64,000 nt of DNA. Source: Paramecium pentaurelia (Eukaryota; Ciliophora; Oligohymenophorea; Peniculida; Parameciidae). Under the pieces are notes generated by a model. That model searched no databases and was not told where the DNA came from. It saw nothing but the letters and a program-made list of their open reading frames with translations. The position numbers were made by a program, and so were the translations under genes. The stretch is taken from positions 447,443-511,442 of the forward strand of contig CAJJDO010000027.1 in NCBI GenBank assembly GCA_905183005.1, given 5' to 3'. Numbering within the stretch: the stretch's first letter is position 1; each line of letters begins with the position of its first letter. Below are positions 11,195 through 27,300 of this stretch, piece by piece.

Positions 11195-13546
11195 ATGTTT
11201 ATCATGTTGACTAAAACATAATATTTGTGCTCAAAGATAATTAATCAAATGATAAATAGAAACAATAAAGTATGCAATTTACCAATTATAGTCCGCAAAA
11301 TCAATAAGGAAAAGTTAAAAATAATCTTGTAAATTAGCGGATGCAAAGCAGCTCATTCATATTCTCTTTGTGAGAAAATATTTGAAATGATATTCAGTAA
11401 ATTGTTGGGTACAAAAACACTCAATACTTTTAGAAAATTTTGATAAACAAAAGAACCATCAACCATTAAATGGATAATCTAATAAACAATTAAATTCAGC
11501 TACAATTACTGAAAAACACTTCAAAGAATTAGTATTCAACTCTGTATTCGAAAAAAAATATATAAGAGAAAAAGAAGACCTTTATAAAGAAGATTTTTAA
11601 ATTGCATGGAGTTTAACAGAGAAAAAATAGCCACTCATAATACTATTTGGCGGTACATCAGGAACTGGTAAAAGTACAGCCAGCAGTATATTAGCTTCAA
11701 GATTTGGGATTTCTACAGTCTTAAGGTATTATTATTATACTAAATTTATAGCACGGATTCTATAAGACATATAATGAGAAATTTCTTATCAAAAGAAGAA
11801 AATCCTGTTTTATTTGCAAGTACTTATGAAGCTGGTAAGACATTACCTGATCTAAATATAAGTGAATAAAGGAGGATAATAAAAGGATATAAGGCATAAT
11901 GTGAATTAGTTTAATAGAGATTAGAACATGTAATTAATACTTTTGATGAAAAAATGGATTCAATTATTATTGAAGGAGTACATTTAACACCTATTTTTAT
12001 GATGAAAATAATGAAAAAATATAAAAGAGTATTACCATTTGCAATTTGTATTAAAAAAGAATCAAAACATAAAGAAAGATTTGCTGTTAGATCTAAATAT
12101 ATGACTTTGGATTCTAGACATAATAAATATGTTGAGAATTTTTAAAATATTAGATTGATTTAAAAATGGTTTTTAGAAAAGGCTGATGAATTTCTTATTC
12201 CAAAAGTAGATAATGTTAATATTGATAAAAGTATAGATATTATACATAGAACTATTATTTAATATATGAAACATTTATCAGATGATCAATCTGTTACAGA
12301 ACTTAAAAATGCTTTGCCTATTTATGAAGAATTCAATAAAGTTATAAGTGATGCATGGAGTTCAAAAGAAGTTAAAGATTATATTCATAGTTAAGTTAAT
12401 AAAACAGAAATCTATGAATAATTTTTATAAAAGATGAATGAATAATAAGCAGATAATAATACAACTATTACTTAAGAAATAGAAAAAGTCAATCCAAAAG
12501 TTTTGATTTAATAATCAGTATAGAAATTCAATGAAATCAGTTTTAAAAATGAAAATAGAGATAATCAAAATAATTTGACTAATACAACTGAAGTTAATTA
12601 TATAATTGATGATTAAGATGAAAAAAAGGAGAATCTAAATCATATAAGTGATCAAGAAGATTAAAATGAAGAGAGAAGAAGAAGAAATTAAGATAATAAT
12701 GCTAATCCAACTCTTAAAAAAACTAAATCATTAAAAACATTAATAAAATAAAATGAAATTGAATAACAAATCTAAGAACCTATAAAAGAGTAAAATAGTA
12801 AAAAGAATTTGAAAGTGGCATTTTAAGAACCTGAATTTGAGAAAGAAGAATAAGAGTAAACTGAATAAAGACCTCATAGAACAGATTATAAAGGCATTTT
12901 GTATCATTTAACTAAACATAAAAGAATTTTCTTAAGTAAAAAGACAAAACCATCAAATTTAGTATTTATTAAGAAGATGATATCTAATTATAATAAAAGT
13001 TATTAAAGTCATGATAGAATAAAATTAATATAAAATAATGATGGTAGTTATTGTTTATTTAAAATGAATGTATAAAAATTCATTAAGAAATGTGATTCAA
13101 GAGATGAATCTTCAAGTGAACCTGATGATAAGTATATATTTATTGTTAATTATATTCTAGTGAATAATCAATTGTTTAATAAGGAAGATCACTTATGACT
13201 CTCTCTAACTTTCCATTTAGTGAAAGAAGAGATTAATCAGATGGAGATTCTGTAAGATTCAGAAATGATGTAAATAGTGATGAAGAGGAAATAGAAAATG
13301 AAAATGAAAATGATAATTCTGTTGAAGGTAATTTAATTATATCTATTATTAGCATCTAGTTCTGATGAAGAAGAAGGTAATCTAGAAAAAGTTAAATTGA
13401 AAATGAATGATGATGAAGAAGATTATATTGAATTATAAAAAATTATTGAGGAAGATGAATAAATTAATGAATTAGATGAAATTATGGAAACTCCATTATA
13501 AGTTTAATTACTTGATTAATAAGATTATTCAGATTAATCCCCTTGA
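11195..13546 (+). CDS. 2-phosphoglycerate kinase/LPA1-like P-loop protein, 748 aa
   Basis: Introns at 11409-11433, 11726-11751, 13132-13160 and 13328-13352 join the frame into 748 residues ending at TGA 13544-13546. I use the first in-frame ATG after an upstream TGA (11195); ATG at 11249 is also possible. An N-terminal part (LPIIVRKINKEKLKIIL) resembles the region before the P-loop in 2-phosphoglycerate kinase and plant LPA1. The Walker A motif is FGGTSGTGKST, and STDSIRHIMR and IIEGVHLTP follow as in that family. A long acidic, Ser-rich tail of about 350 residues is extra. LPA1 relatives affect inositol phosphate levels in plants; the reaction here is inferred from family only. Confidence 0.82.
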
Positions 13547-13778
13547 TATTATACAAATTTTACTTATAACATTAATTTAATATGAATCTTAACTCTTATG
13601 ATTATTTACTAAATTAATCATCTATCATACTTATTTTTCAAATTTTTTTATTTTCTTTATATCTAAAAATAATCTAATTATATCTTTAAAAGTATATTCA
13701 GTTAATATATGTTATTAAATGATTATATCATTTTATTATAATGTCTTATTGTTTTTCTAGAATAGTAAACACTTTAAA

Positions 13779-14534
13779 ATGAAAATTAAATTATCATAAT
13801 TCTTATTAATTATATTAACTCAAATGATTCCTACAATTATTCATTTAGTGCAATTGATTGTGCACACATACTTTATGTATATCAATTTTGATTCAAAATC
13901 AATTGAAGAATTTTGGAACTAAATCAAGTATTTGACAAATATTAGCAATTTGTGCATGTACTCCTTCCTCCTTCCACAAATTGTTGAAGACATCAAATTC
14001 ATTCGTAGAAGAGGATGGCTCATCAATATCCCAAGACATCATACTTTCACTCACTATGCATACTAGTGCATGAATCCAATTATATTCATAGTCATGACTA
14101 TGTTTTGGACTATGTTTCTGATTGATCCAAAGTTGATCTTTGCTGATAGAGATATTAGTTAAATTGATATGGTCCTCATGTTTTATGTTCATGGAGGAAA
14201 CTGGATCTTAATGTAAGAAATTTAACTATTTTTAGGTAACTCAACCAATTCGAAAAATAACCTCATTTAAAGATGAGAGTCAAAGGACTAATCTACTTTG
14301 TCTATGTTATACTTTATTTTGGAATTTATGGTATATATATATAATATATTTAAAATAGGCCTTCATTATTTGATTTATGAATAACATGTCTATGGCTTCC
14401 AAGCATTACTCTCTAAGTTCGAACTTGTCTCCATGTATGCCATTTTATTTGCCACACTATTTGGCTTGGATGTTCTTTACAATAAGGTGTTATTCAAGCC
14501 ACGCCATAATTTTGTGTAAATCAAAAATCATTGA
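13779..14534 (+). CDS. AIG1/ADTRP-family multi-pass membrane protein, 234 aa
   Basis: ATG at 13779 to TGA at 14532-14534, with introns at 14213-14235 (23 nt) and 14331-14358 (28 nt). An in-frame ATG at 13719 would add 20 residues. About six hydrophobic segments are present. The pattern matches the AIG1/FAR-17a family: KYLTNISNL carries the Thr, and MFYVHGGNW the His, that correspond to the proposed catalytic pair, and FWTMFLIDPKLIF matches the conserved central block. Animal members hydrolyse fatty-acid esters of hydroxy fatty acids in membranes. The activity here is inferred from these residues. The reverse strand shows an open frame over the same bases, which I treat as a shadow. Confidence 0.75.
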
Positions 14535-15230
14535 CGTTCATTAACTAATTATAATATATCTTATAATATGTAATAATCGTTAATTATTATTAATAATTTT
14601 ATTTATTATGTTAATTAAAATAATTATAATTAATATAATACTATATATGATCATCATTAATACAATAAATAGAATATACTAAATTCATTATTATAGATCG
14701 ATCTCTTAGTAATAATAATTATAATTATTTAACTCATTTATGTAATTTGATAAATATAAAAGAATAATTAAATAATTAACAACAACAACTTATAAATCAA
14801 AATATAAATACCTTTTTCATCTATAAATAATAAAATAAGATAAAAGACATTTATAATATTGATACAGCAGTCAATAAATAAAATTATTATATATCAATAA
14901 TCTATAGTATATTATTATCAAGTATGAAAGATAAGGAATAAATTAAAAGTATAAATTGATTATAACTTTATTGAATATATATTATTAAATGAATAACTTT
15001 TCTAATATAATTTTAGATAATCTTAAATCTATTCTAACTTTAAATAAAAAATGATTGATCTTCATTGTAAATTAGTATACATTTTTTCTTCTCTTAATGA
15101 AGGTAATTATTCTATTATATTTTCTATAAGTATTTTATATAGAAGAATCAACTTTAAATTCTTAAATAGTTATTATAAAATTCTTAAAAGTTTATAAATA
15201 TATTAACTTAATATATAGTTATCAACAAAT
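14535..15230. other. intergenic, A+T-rich
   Basis: About 700 bp of very A+T-rich sequence between convergent genes. Short TAA/ATT runs and direct repeats occur, but no open frame with coding character and no RNA gene was recognised. Confidence 0.55.
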
Positions 15231-15629
15231 TCAGTCCAAGTTAAATGTTAATCTTCTTGTAGCACTACAATTAATTCTATCCTTCTCTTTATCATCTTTA
15301 GATTCTTTAATTTTTGTAGTTTAAATTGAAGGAGAATGAACCTTTGGTTATGGTGTTTACAAAAACTCTTTTTACTCTATTATTTTTGATTCTTCTCCCA
15401 AATTTGGTTTTTCAACAGAATTCTTTCCCTAGATAGAGAAACTTTCGAATAATTTTTCAATCTCTTTCCATGCTTCATTTATATCGATCTTATTTCTATT
15501 ATAAAAGAACTGCTTTTTTTATTTCTTTCCTTTTGTTTCTCCTTCATCTCTCATTGGAGAATTATTCTTGGAAACTGATTCTTTAATTAAATTCTCAATC
15601 TCTTATTCGAATTCTTAGTTACTTTTCAT
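15231..15629 (-). CDS. small charged protein, 132 aa
   Basis: ATG at 15629 (MKSNQEFEQEIENLIKE) to TGA at 15231-15233 with no intron. The product is hydrophilic, rich in Lys, Glu and Ser, and without a signal peptide or membrane helix. A short helical segment, INEAWKEIEKLFESF, lies near the middle, and the rest appears disordered. No family is recognised. The uninterrupted frame, several TAA/TAG glutamines and sharp drop to non-coding composition on both sides support a real gene. Confidence 0.72.
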
Positions 15630-16271
15630 TATTTTATTTTATTATTGATAAATTTTTATTAACAAAATTTGAGCATGTAATTAATCATAATATATTTATA
15701 ATTAATTATTCAAAACTATATTAAACAGAATATGAAATAATCTTATTTATATGAATGACCAATAGATAATTCTTAAAATAATCTGTTAATATTCCTCTTA
15801 AAGTTATAAAATTTAATATAAAAAGCATTGCGAGCATTAATATTCATCTAAAATATAATATTAATTATTAAATATTTGTAATTAACATTTATGTGAAGGA
15901 TATTAAAAATATAAGTATTTTAGAAGACTTTAATTATCTTATTAAAATAACTTCTATAATATGTGATAAATAAGCCAATATTTTTATTAGATTCTATTAA
16001 TTGCTTAAATTATTAGTATTTTTCTTAATCTAATATTTTATTTACATCAAATAATATAAAATTTAGAATGAAAATGATTCTAATAGTTATTTAATTAATT
16101 TTTCAGAATAATGTTTAGTATTTATTTAGATAGAAACAATAATTTATTAGTATAAGAATAACGTTATTAATTAATGCTTATAGATTGATTCATAATAATG
16201 AAACAATTGTTTTGTATTAGTTTTATTATTTCATCAATTTATATTAAAAATTAATATTAACACACCACATC
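15630..16271. other. intergenic between divergent genes
   Basis: About 640 bp separate a minus-strand gene from the PH-START gene on the plus strand. It should hold both promoters. I see A+T-rich sequence only, with no motif I can defend. Confidence 0.5.
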
Positions 16272-18990
<2,719 letters not shown>

Positions 18991-19128
18991 TGAATTAATT
19001 GTGAATTAATTTAAAAAGTTTATAATAATTCAAATTCGCGAATTCTTAAAATTATATATATATTTTTAAGAATTCCCACTTTCCCAAACTTAATTATTTA
19101 TTATAAACTTAGTTCTAAATTTAATAAT

Positions 19129-20997
19129 ATGTAAAGAATACACCCAGAATAGGAAATGAAAGGTTTAAAGATAGTAAAATCTGCTACAACCAATATATCA
19201 TCTAGAACCTTATAAAATAGAAAAGCTGTTGATTTAGTATTTGATGATATCTATTACACAGTTCAGAATGGAAAATGTATATATATTGAATATAAAATTA
19301 GCTGAAAGAGTGATTTTAGATCATGTATCTGGAATATGCCCAGGAGGATAAACTACAGCAATATTAGGGAGTTCTGGAGCTGGAAAAACGTCACTCTTAA
19401 ATGTTTTAGCCTGCAGAATAATAAACAATAAGCATTGTAAGTTGACAGGTGAATTGTATGCAAATCAGGATAAATATAATTATGACAAGTTTAGTGAGTT
19501 TGCATCTTATGTAATGTAAAATGATGTTCTATTGGAAACTATGACTCCAAAAGAAGCCTTTACTTTTGTATCTAGTTTGAAATACAATGATGAAGAAACA
19601 AAAAAATTGAGAGTAGATGAAACAATAAAGAGTATGAGATTAGAGAAATGTTAGAATAGTAGAGTAGGAGGGGCAATGGTAAAAGGAATCAGTGGAGGAG
19701 AAAGAAAAAGAACATCTATTGGTTATGAATTAGTTTCAAATCCTAGTGTTATTCTTTTGGATGAACCTACTTCTGGTTTAGATTCATTTACTGCATTTTA
19801 AATTATGTATATAATTTTAATTGATAATTTAGACATTAATTAAAATTACTTGCCAAAGATTAGGACAAAACAATAATTTTTACAATCCATTAACCTAGTT
19901 CAGATATATTTTTATTGTTTGATAGAATTATGTTATTAGTTTAGGGTAGACTAATTTATTAAGGAGATAGAGGTAAAATTATTAGTTATTTCAAATCTTT
20001 TGGATTTGAATGTCCTACTCATTCTAATCCTATGGATTATTTAATATCTATTACTCATAGTGAAGATCCAAAGAATGTAGAGGCATATCCTCTTTATTAT
20101 TAGAATTATGAATTGTAATTGGCAAGTGAAATTAGATAAGAAATTAATAATCGCAATCAATCAAGCATAGTATATAAATCGATTGAAACTACAATATCTT
20201 ATTAGATAGGATTGTTAACAAAAAGATGTTTTGTGAATTTTAGTAGAGATGATATGTAAATGAAAGCTAGAATAGGATCAGCAATATTTTAAGGATTATT
20301 ACATGGAGGAGTATTTTGGGAAGCTGCAAAGGATTCAGAGACAATTTCTGATGTTAGAAACATTGCAGGATCATTATATTTCCTATGTGTTAATTTTGCT
20401 ATAGGAAGTATGATGTAAGTAGTACTAGGTTTTGCTGTTGAAAGAGAAGTATTTTTAAGAGAAGAAAATTCTAAATTATATTCAGCATTATCATATTTTA
20501 TAGGAAAATAATTTGTAGAAGTCCCATTTTGTATACTTTAACCTTTGATTTTATAAATCATATCTTATTGGATGATAAGCTATAATGATTATGATGTCTC
20601 AATAGTCATAATCAATTTTTTTATATGTATTTTACTTTGTATTTGTGCAAATTCTTTGGGTTTGATGGCTGGTTGTGCATTTAGGGATATTAAATTAGCA
20701 TTGACAGCTGTTCCTATTATTATGATGCCAGTAATATTATTATCTGGTTATATGGCAAATTCTAAGAATTTTCCAGTATGGTTTGGATGGTTACAATATT
20801 TGAGTCCAGTAAGGTATGCTTATGAGGCAATTTCATTAAATGAATTCACTCATCGTAGTTTCTAAATTGATCCAACAGATTTATATGATTTTCATATAGG
20901 AATGTGGAATTGTATTTATATACTAATTGGATTTATTGTTGGATTTAGAGTTTTTGCATATTTCTTTTTAAAAGGATTGAGAGAAAGACTATAATGA
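19129..20997 (+). CDS. ABCG-family half-transporter, 605 aa (copy 1)
   Basis: ATG at 19129 to TGA at 20995-20997, introns at 19277-19301 (25 nt) and 19807-19832 (26 nt). The N-terminal ATPase has Walker A GSSGAGKTS, signature SGGERKR, Walker B ILLDEPTSGLD and switch histidine in FTIHQPSSD. The C-terminal half has about six membrane helices, including the ABCG-type block EREVFLREENSKLYS and the late motif SGYMANSKNFPVWFGWLQYLS (positions about 20740-20810). ATPase first, membrane part second, and 605 residues are standard for half-size ABCG proteins, which pair up to export lipids or sterols. A paralog lies at 42994-44957 on the other strand. Confidence 0.93.
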
Positions 20998-21358
20998 ATT
21001 AATTCTTTTGTTAGATTATTAATTATTGTTTTTGGTATATGAATTGATTTTAACGATTTAAAGTTTTTATTTATATACAATATGAATAAATATGGTTAAT
21101 TAATTGTTAATAAATTCAAATTTTGAAACATATATCATTAATTTATTTGACTAAAATATAAAGTAAATTAAAATTTGAATAATCTAAATTAAAATATTTA
21201 TACAGATTATAAAATCTTAAATTTAATAATTAATAGATTCTAACATACAATATTATACCTTTTTTATTAGATATAAATATAATTATATTAATTCATATCA
21301 TCTAAACAAAAATTATTTCAACTAATTAAAATTTCAATAACAATAAATTTAATTTTAT
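20998..21358. other. intergenic, tandem genes
   Basis: About 360 bp of A+T-rich sequence between the transporter and the large coiled-coil gene. No feature was recognised. Confidence 0.5.
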
Positions 21359-24300
21359 ATGAGCTACACACCACAGCAATAGGAAGAAATTAGAGCAGTT
21401 TATTAAAGAAATCAGCAACTTGAGATGCAAATTAAGGCTTCTCTGAATGAAGTACAGCAACTAAATCAAAGATTGCAAATGTAAGAACAAGCTTTCAAAT
21501 AATCATAATAATAATTGAATTAGCAATTGTAAAAGCTATCACAAGATTTATCTATTAAAACTTAGTAGTTAGTTAATTCTGAATAACAATTCAAAAGATA
21601 ATTGGATCATACTAATGAATAATTGAACATCGTTAAATAATAATCTCAATTGAGAATAGACTAACTTTCATAAGAATTAAAACTAAAAACCACTGCTTTT
21701 GATAAAGCATCTAATGAATTATAAGCAGCTAAACATGAAATATTGCTTTTATAGAAAAATGCTGAAAATTTGAATGTAGTTAAATCTTAATAACTTGTCT
21801 AATAAGATGCTAATGCCAAAAGAGTAATTGATGATTTGAATGATAAATTAAGACTCATTTCAGTTCAATCTCAAAAATAAATAGAACAATTATAATAAGA
21901 ATTAGCTATAAAGAAATAAGAAATTGATCGACTCAATTAAGATCTTGTTTCTAAAAAGAATGAAATTTATTAATAATAATAAAAGATTGAAGCTACCAAT
22001 ATTGCTAAGAATAATTAGATTTCTTAATTGGAATCATTGTCAAAGAAATAATTGCAAGAATACAATGACAAACTCAATTAATTCTAATCATAAGCTTAAA
22101 TGAGAATTGATTAACTCAATTAAGATATTAGTAATAAAACTGCTATGCTTGAAAAAGCAAATTAAGAGATTGCTCAAAAGAAACAAGAGATATAAAATAA
22201 TAATAAACATTTTGAATAAGTTAGTAACTAATACCAATAAAAAATTTAAGAGATGATGGGTAGATTAAATGAACTTCAATTATAGACAGAGAAAGAATAA
22301 AATCAATTTGGAAGAACTAAAGAAGATTTCTAAGTCAAAGTGTAGAATTTATCTAGAGATTTAAGTATTTAATAACAATAAAGTAATTAATTTGCTTAGG
22401 CTATGTAAAAAGAGAATTAATAATTAAAATAAGAAATTATTAATTTATAATAACAAATAGCTTAAAGACATTAATAATATAGTGAATAGAAATCATAAGC
22501 AGATGCTTAGATCAATAAGTTAAATATAGAAATTAGTAAATTAAAGACTGATTTAGCAGTTAAAGAATAATAATTAGAATCAAGTGAATAACAATTCAAT
22601 TAGTATAAGAATACAACAAGTAAATAGATAGATTCAATGATTTAATAATTTGAATAGAGATAAAGTGAAATTCATTAAGATAATGAAATTTAATCTAATA
22701 GGATAATTAGTTAAAATAAATAAATACTTGAGAAAACAGTTGAAGAACATAAGAAATAAATTGAATAATTGGATAAATTTTGGAATGACAAATATAAATA
22801 ATTAAGTGAATAAGGTGGATAAGATTAATAGAGGATTACTTAATAATATTTAACAATAATTGCTGAGAATGAAAGAAAGTTTTAGAATTTATTTAAAAAT
22901 TAAGAATAATCATATTTATCTTAATTGGAAGCTTAAGAATAACATTTTGAAATGCAAATAAATTAATTATCAAATTAATTAAAATAGATAAGTGGAGATA
23001 AGGAATCTTTGCATACATAATTGGTTACTGCTTAAGCATAATTAAGAGATTTTGATTAAAAAGTTAGAGAATTACATTATCATGGTTAAACAAAGTCAGA
23101 GTAGGCATATTTATAGATAAATGGATTATAAAGTAGTAAGGAAGGTAATGAATAAAAATTATTATTAAATAGAGTTGTTTGCATTTATAAAGGAGAAATA
23201 GATTGAGTATGATTCTAGAGTGTTTGAATTACAACAATAAATGTAAAGTTTAGCTAGTAATAAGGAGGCAATAGAGAAAGAATTGAGTTTGGAGAGAGTA
23301 GTAAAAGATGGTTTAAAAAAGGAGATTTTATAAATAACAAATTAATAGAAAATGAAGGATATGGAAATACGAAATGAGATATCTTTAAAGAATTCCGAAA
23401 TAATTAAATTAAATAAAGAAGTAGAAAGATTGGATGGATTATTTAAATAAGCAACTTTGGAATTAAAGAGAATAAATGAATAGAATGAAGATTTAAAATT
23501 AATTGATGATTTTTAATTAAAAGAGAAAGATTTAGAGATATCTAAATTAAAATAAATAGAAATTGAATTGAAAAATAGAATTTAATAATTATAAAAATAA
23601 TTATCAAATTAGGAATGGTAATTATAATAAGAAAATATTAAATTAAAATAATAAGTTAAAGATCTTAATAATGATTTAAGTATATTAAATACAAGAATTA
23701 ATATGCTTAAAACATAAAATAAAGATGAATCAGAAAGATTTTAAGAATTATTATAATCTCATGATATAGAATTATAGAGTTGGGCAGAAAGATATAAAGA
23801 TTAATCATAACAAATTGAAACTATGGCATAATAATTATTTACAGCTCAATAATAAAATAAATATAAAGAATAACTTATTTTTGAATATGATAAATTAAAA
23901 TAAGAATTTGATTAATTGAATAGACAATATCAATTATTGTAAGAGAATAGTTTGAGAAATAGTAATATTAAGGAAAATGCAAAAAATGTAGAAATATAAT
24001 AATTACAAGAACATTATGAATAATAAGTTATTTAATTTTAAAAAGAAATAGATTTTATGAGAGATAATAAAATTAATTAAAGATAAGATACATCAGTAAT
24101 TGATTTTAGTGTATAAATTACTGCATTAAATGATCAATTAGTTAAGAAAAATAATGAAATTACAAATATTAGAATGTAAGCTAATAGGACAATAATGGAA
24201 AAAGATAATTAAATTATATTATTGTAAGAATAATTAGAATAATTGATATCAAAGGTAGATATTATAGAATATAATTAAAATGATTAAGCAGAAGCAATAG

Positions 24301-27300
24301 AGAAGGCAGAGAATTTAGAATTGATTTTGAATGAAAAAGATAAATTTATTGTTTAATTAAAAGAAGAATTAAAGAATTGTAAAGATTAAATATTAGAATT
24401 AGAAGAATAATTAAAAATTAGATAAAATTCATTAGATATGATATAATAATAAGCTTCTTTAATTTCTGAACTTAAATCTTAAGTAGAGAAAAGATAAGTA
24501 GAAAATCAATATAGTATTTAACCAAAACCAGTTTAATAATGTTTTACTAAAAGTATAAGAAGTTCTACTCATAGGATGAGTGGAAAGAAAAGTTAAACTA
24601 ATGAAGAATCTTAAAAAGAAATCATTTCTTATGTATAAAAAGTAACTGATGTTTCATTTAAATAATAATCAAATTAATAAATAATATCAATTGTGAATCC
24701 ATAAATAAGTGAGACTAGATAGATATTAAGATAATCATAAGAAGAAGTATAGTAAAGGAATCTATTAAATTAATCTATTATGGTATTATAATAAGAAATA
24801 AAGTAAGTTAAATTAAATTTATCAAATGAATAATAAGTATCAAGTTAATTAAGATTTGAATTATCTTAAGCTAATGCTAAAATTGAATAATTGTTAGTTG
24901 AATAGTCTTAATTGAAAAATAAATAATAATAAAATGGTATATATATTTCACTTACTATTTTATAGATAATTAAAATATTGACATATTAAATACGATGAAT
25001 ATGAAAACTTATGAATCAAATATGCAAAGTTTGAAATCTGAAAATCAAGATTTATAATAGAAATCAGCTGAATAAGAATTATAATTGAATACATTTTCAT
25101 TAAGAATAAATGAACTTTAGAATGAAATAAAAAAGTAGAAAGAATAAATATAATAATTGAATGATTCAGAAAATTAAAAAGAAAATAAAATATTTGAATT
25201 ATAAAGCATTGTTGATAGATTATAAAATAATCTAAAATCTGAATAATCTATTGTCAGATAAAAGTAATCTGAAGTTAAATAGATTACTTATTAATAAGAA
25301 TAAATCTAATAAATGCTTTAATAGGAATATTAAGAAATAAAGAAAAATAATAATGAATTATCTTAATAAAAATTAAAATTAGAATTAGAGATTTAAGAAT
25401 TAAAATCATAATTACAATAATCTTAAGTTACATAACAACTTTATGAGTCTAAAATTACTAAATTAAATACAGAAATAATATAAGTAAGAGAGAAATTAGT
25501 TTAATTTGAATAAATATAAATTTAAATTGAATAGAATAAGACTTAAATTAATTAAAATAGTGAATAATAATAATCATAATATTAATAATAAATTTAAGAA
25601 TTAATAAATAAATTAGAAAAGTAATAATAATAAAATAATTTAAATTAATAATAATTAAATAATTAATTATAGATTCTTAATGAATAATATTAAGATGCAA
25701 TTTTTAAATTTGAAAATAGTTAAGAATAAATTAAATACTTATAAAATAGTCTTACATAATAAAAGTAATAATATTTGAATGATATGAATGAAAATTCTTA
25801 GATATTATCAATAAGAAATTAAGAAAATTCAAATCTAAAAATATAGATTGATCATTTAACTTAATAATTGAATGCATACAAAGAATCTAATACAAATGTA
25901 TAGAAATGGTAGACTTAAGTAGATATATTGTAAAAGTAATTACGTGAAGAAAAATTACAATAATAAGAGTAAATTATAATAATTATTATTTAAGTTTGAA
26001 TAATTAATTGTAAAACTAATTATTTTAGTTTCAATAATCAAAACGTGAATGGCAAGATTTAATATAGAGATTGTAAGAAGATAATAATCAATTATAAACT
26101 AATCTCAATAGAGTTTTAACAGCCAGATCAGATAAAGAATAGATAGATAATTATTCACATTAATAAAATTAAAACATTTAAATAACTACAAATACTATTA
26201 AGACTTAATTCATGAGTAACACATAAGGATTATCATCAGAAAAGATATTAATTGAATTATAGATTGCTTAAGAAGAAAATGTCAAATTGATTAGTCAATT
26301 ATAAGTTCTTTAATTGAATAATAAATAGTTAAATAAAGAGATTTAAGATTTTGATGAAAAACAAAAACAATTAGAAAATAGATATAAGGATTAATATTTG
26401 AGAGCTCAATTAGAACATGATCTTTCATTTAAAAAGATTGAATAAGAAAATGTGAAATTAATTAGTTAAGTTGAAGTATATTAGAAAAAGTAATAACAAT
26501 AAGAAATTCTAATTGATGATTACATAGCATAGATTGAAAAATTAAATATTATTAATAATTAACTATAATCTTAGTTATTATTAGTTTAAAAGGATAATTC
26601 TAATTTTTATAAAGATTAAGATAAATAGATTTATAAATTGAGTGAAATCAATTAATAATTATTAACTTAAATAACATAATTAAATAATTAAAGGAATACA
26701 GATTAATTGTAAATAAAAGATTTAATGGTTATCAAATAAACATTAGATGAATAATTGAGTAAACATTCAGAAGAAATAATATCATTAAATGAAAGACTTA
26801 AAGATCTATCTGATTAAAATACTTAATTAACTCATATGAATTCAGAATATTTAAATTAAATAACTGGATTTTAAGTTTAGATTTCTGATTTGTAAAATAA
26901 ATTATCACAAAATATATATGAATAAAAACCAAGATTTAGTGATTAATAACCTAGATAATCTACTTCTAATAATAGTAGATAAATTGAAGAATTAAATAAT
27001 AAAATTATTAGTCTTAATAATTAAGTTAATATTTTGAATTAATAAAAATCTAATATTTAATAAGAATTGTTTTCAGTAAGAAAATAATTATAAAATGAAT
27101 AGGATGATAAATTATCATAATAATCTAGATAAACTAGAACAAATTAATATAAAATATTAAGTGAAATGGAGGAAAGAATTAGATAATTGTAGTAATAACT
27201 TGAAGAGGAAAGATTAGGGAAATCAATGAATAATGGTGAAATTGAATTGAAAAATAGATAAATTATGATTTTAGAATAGAACAATAAAAAATTATAATAA

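Noticed and set aside
13899..14192. A 97-codon open frame on the minus strand
   Set aside because: The plus strand over the same bases gives a spliced AIG1-family membrane protein with conserved residues; the minus frame has no family match and is a shadow.
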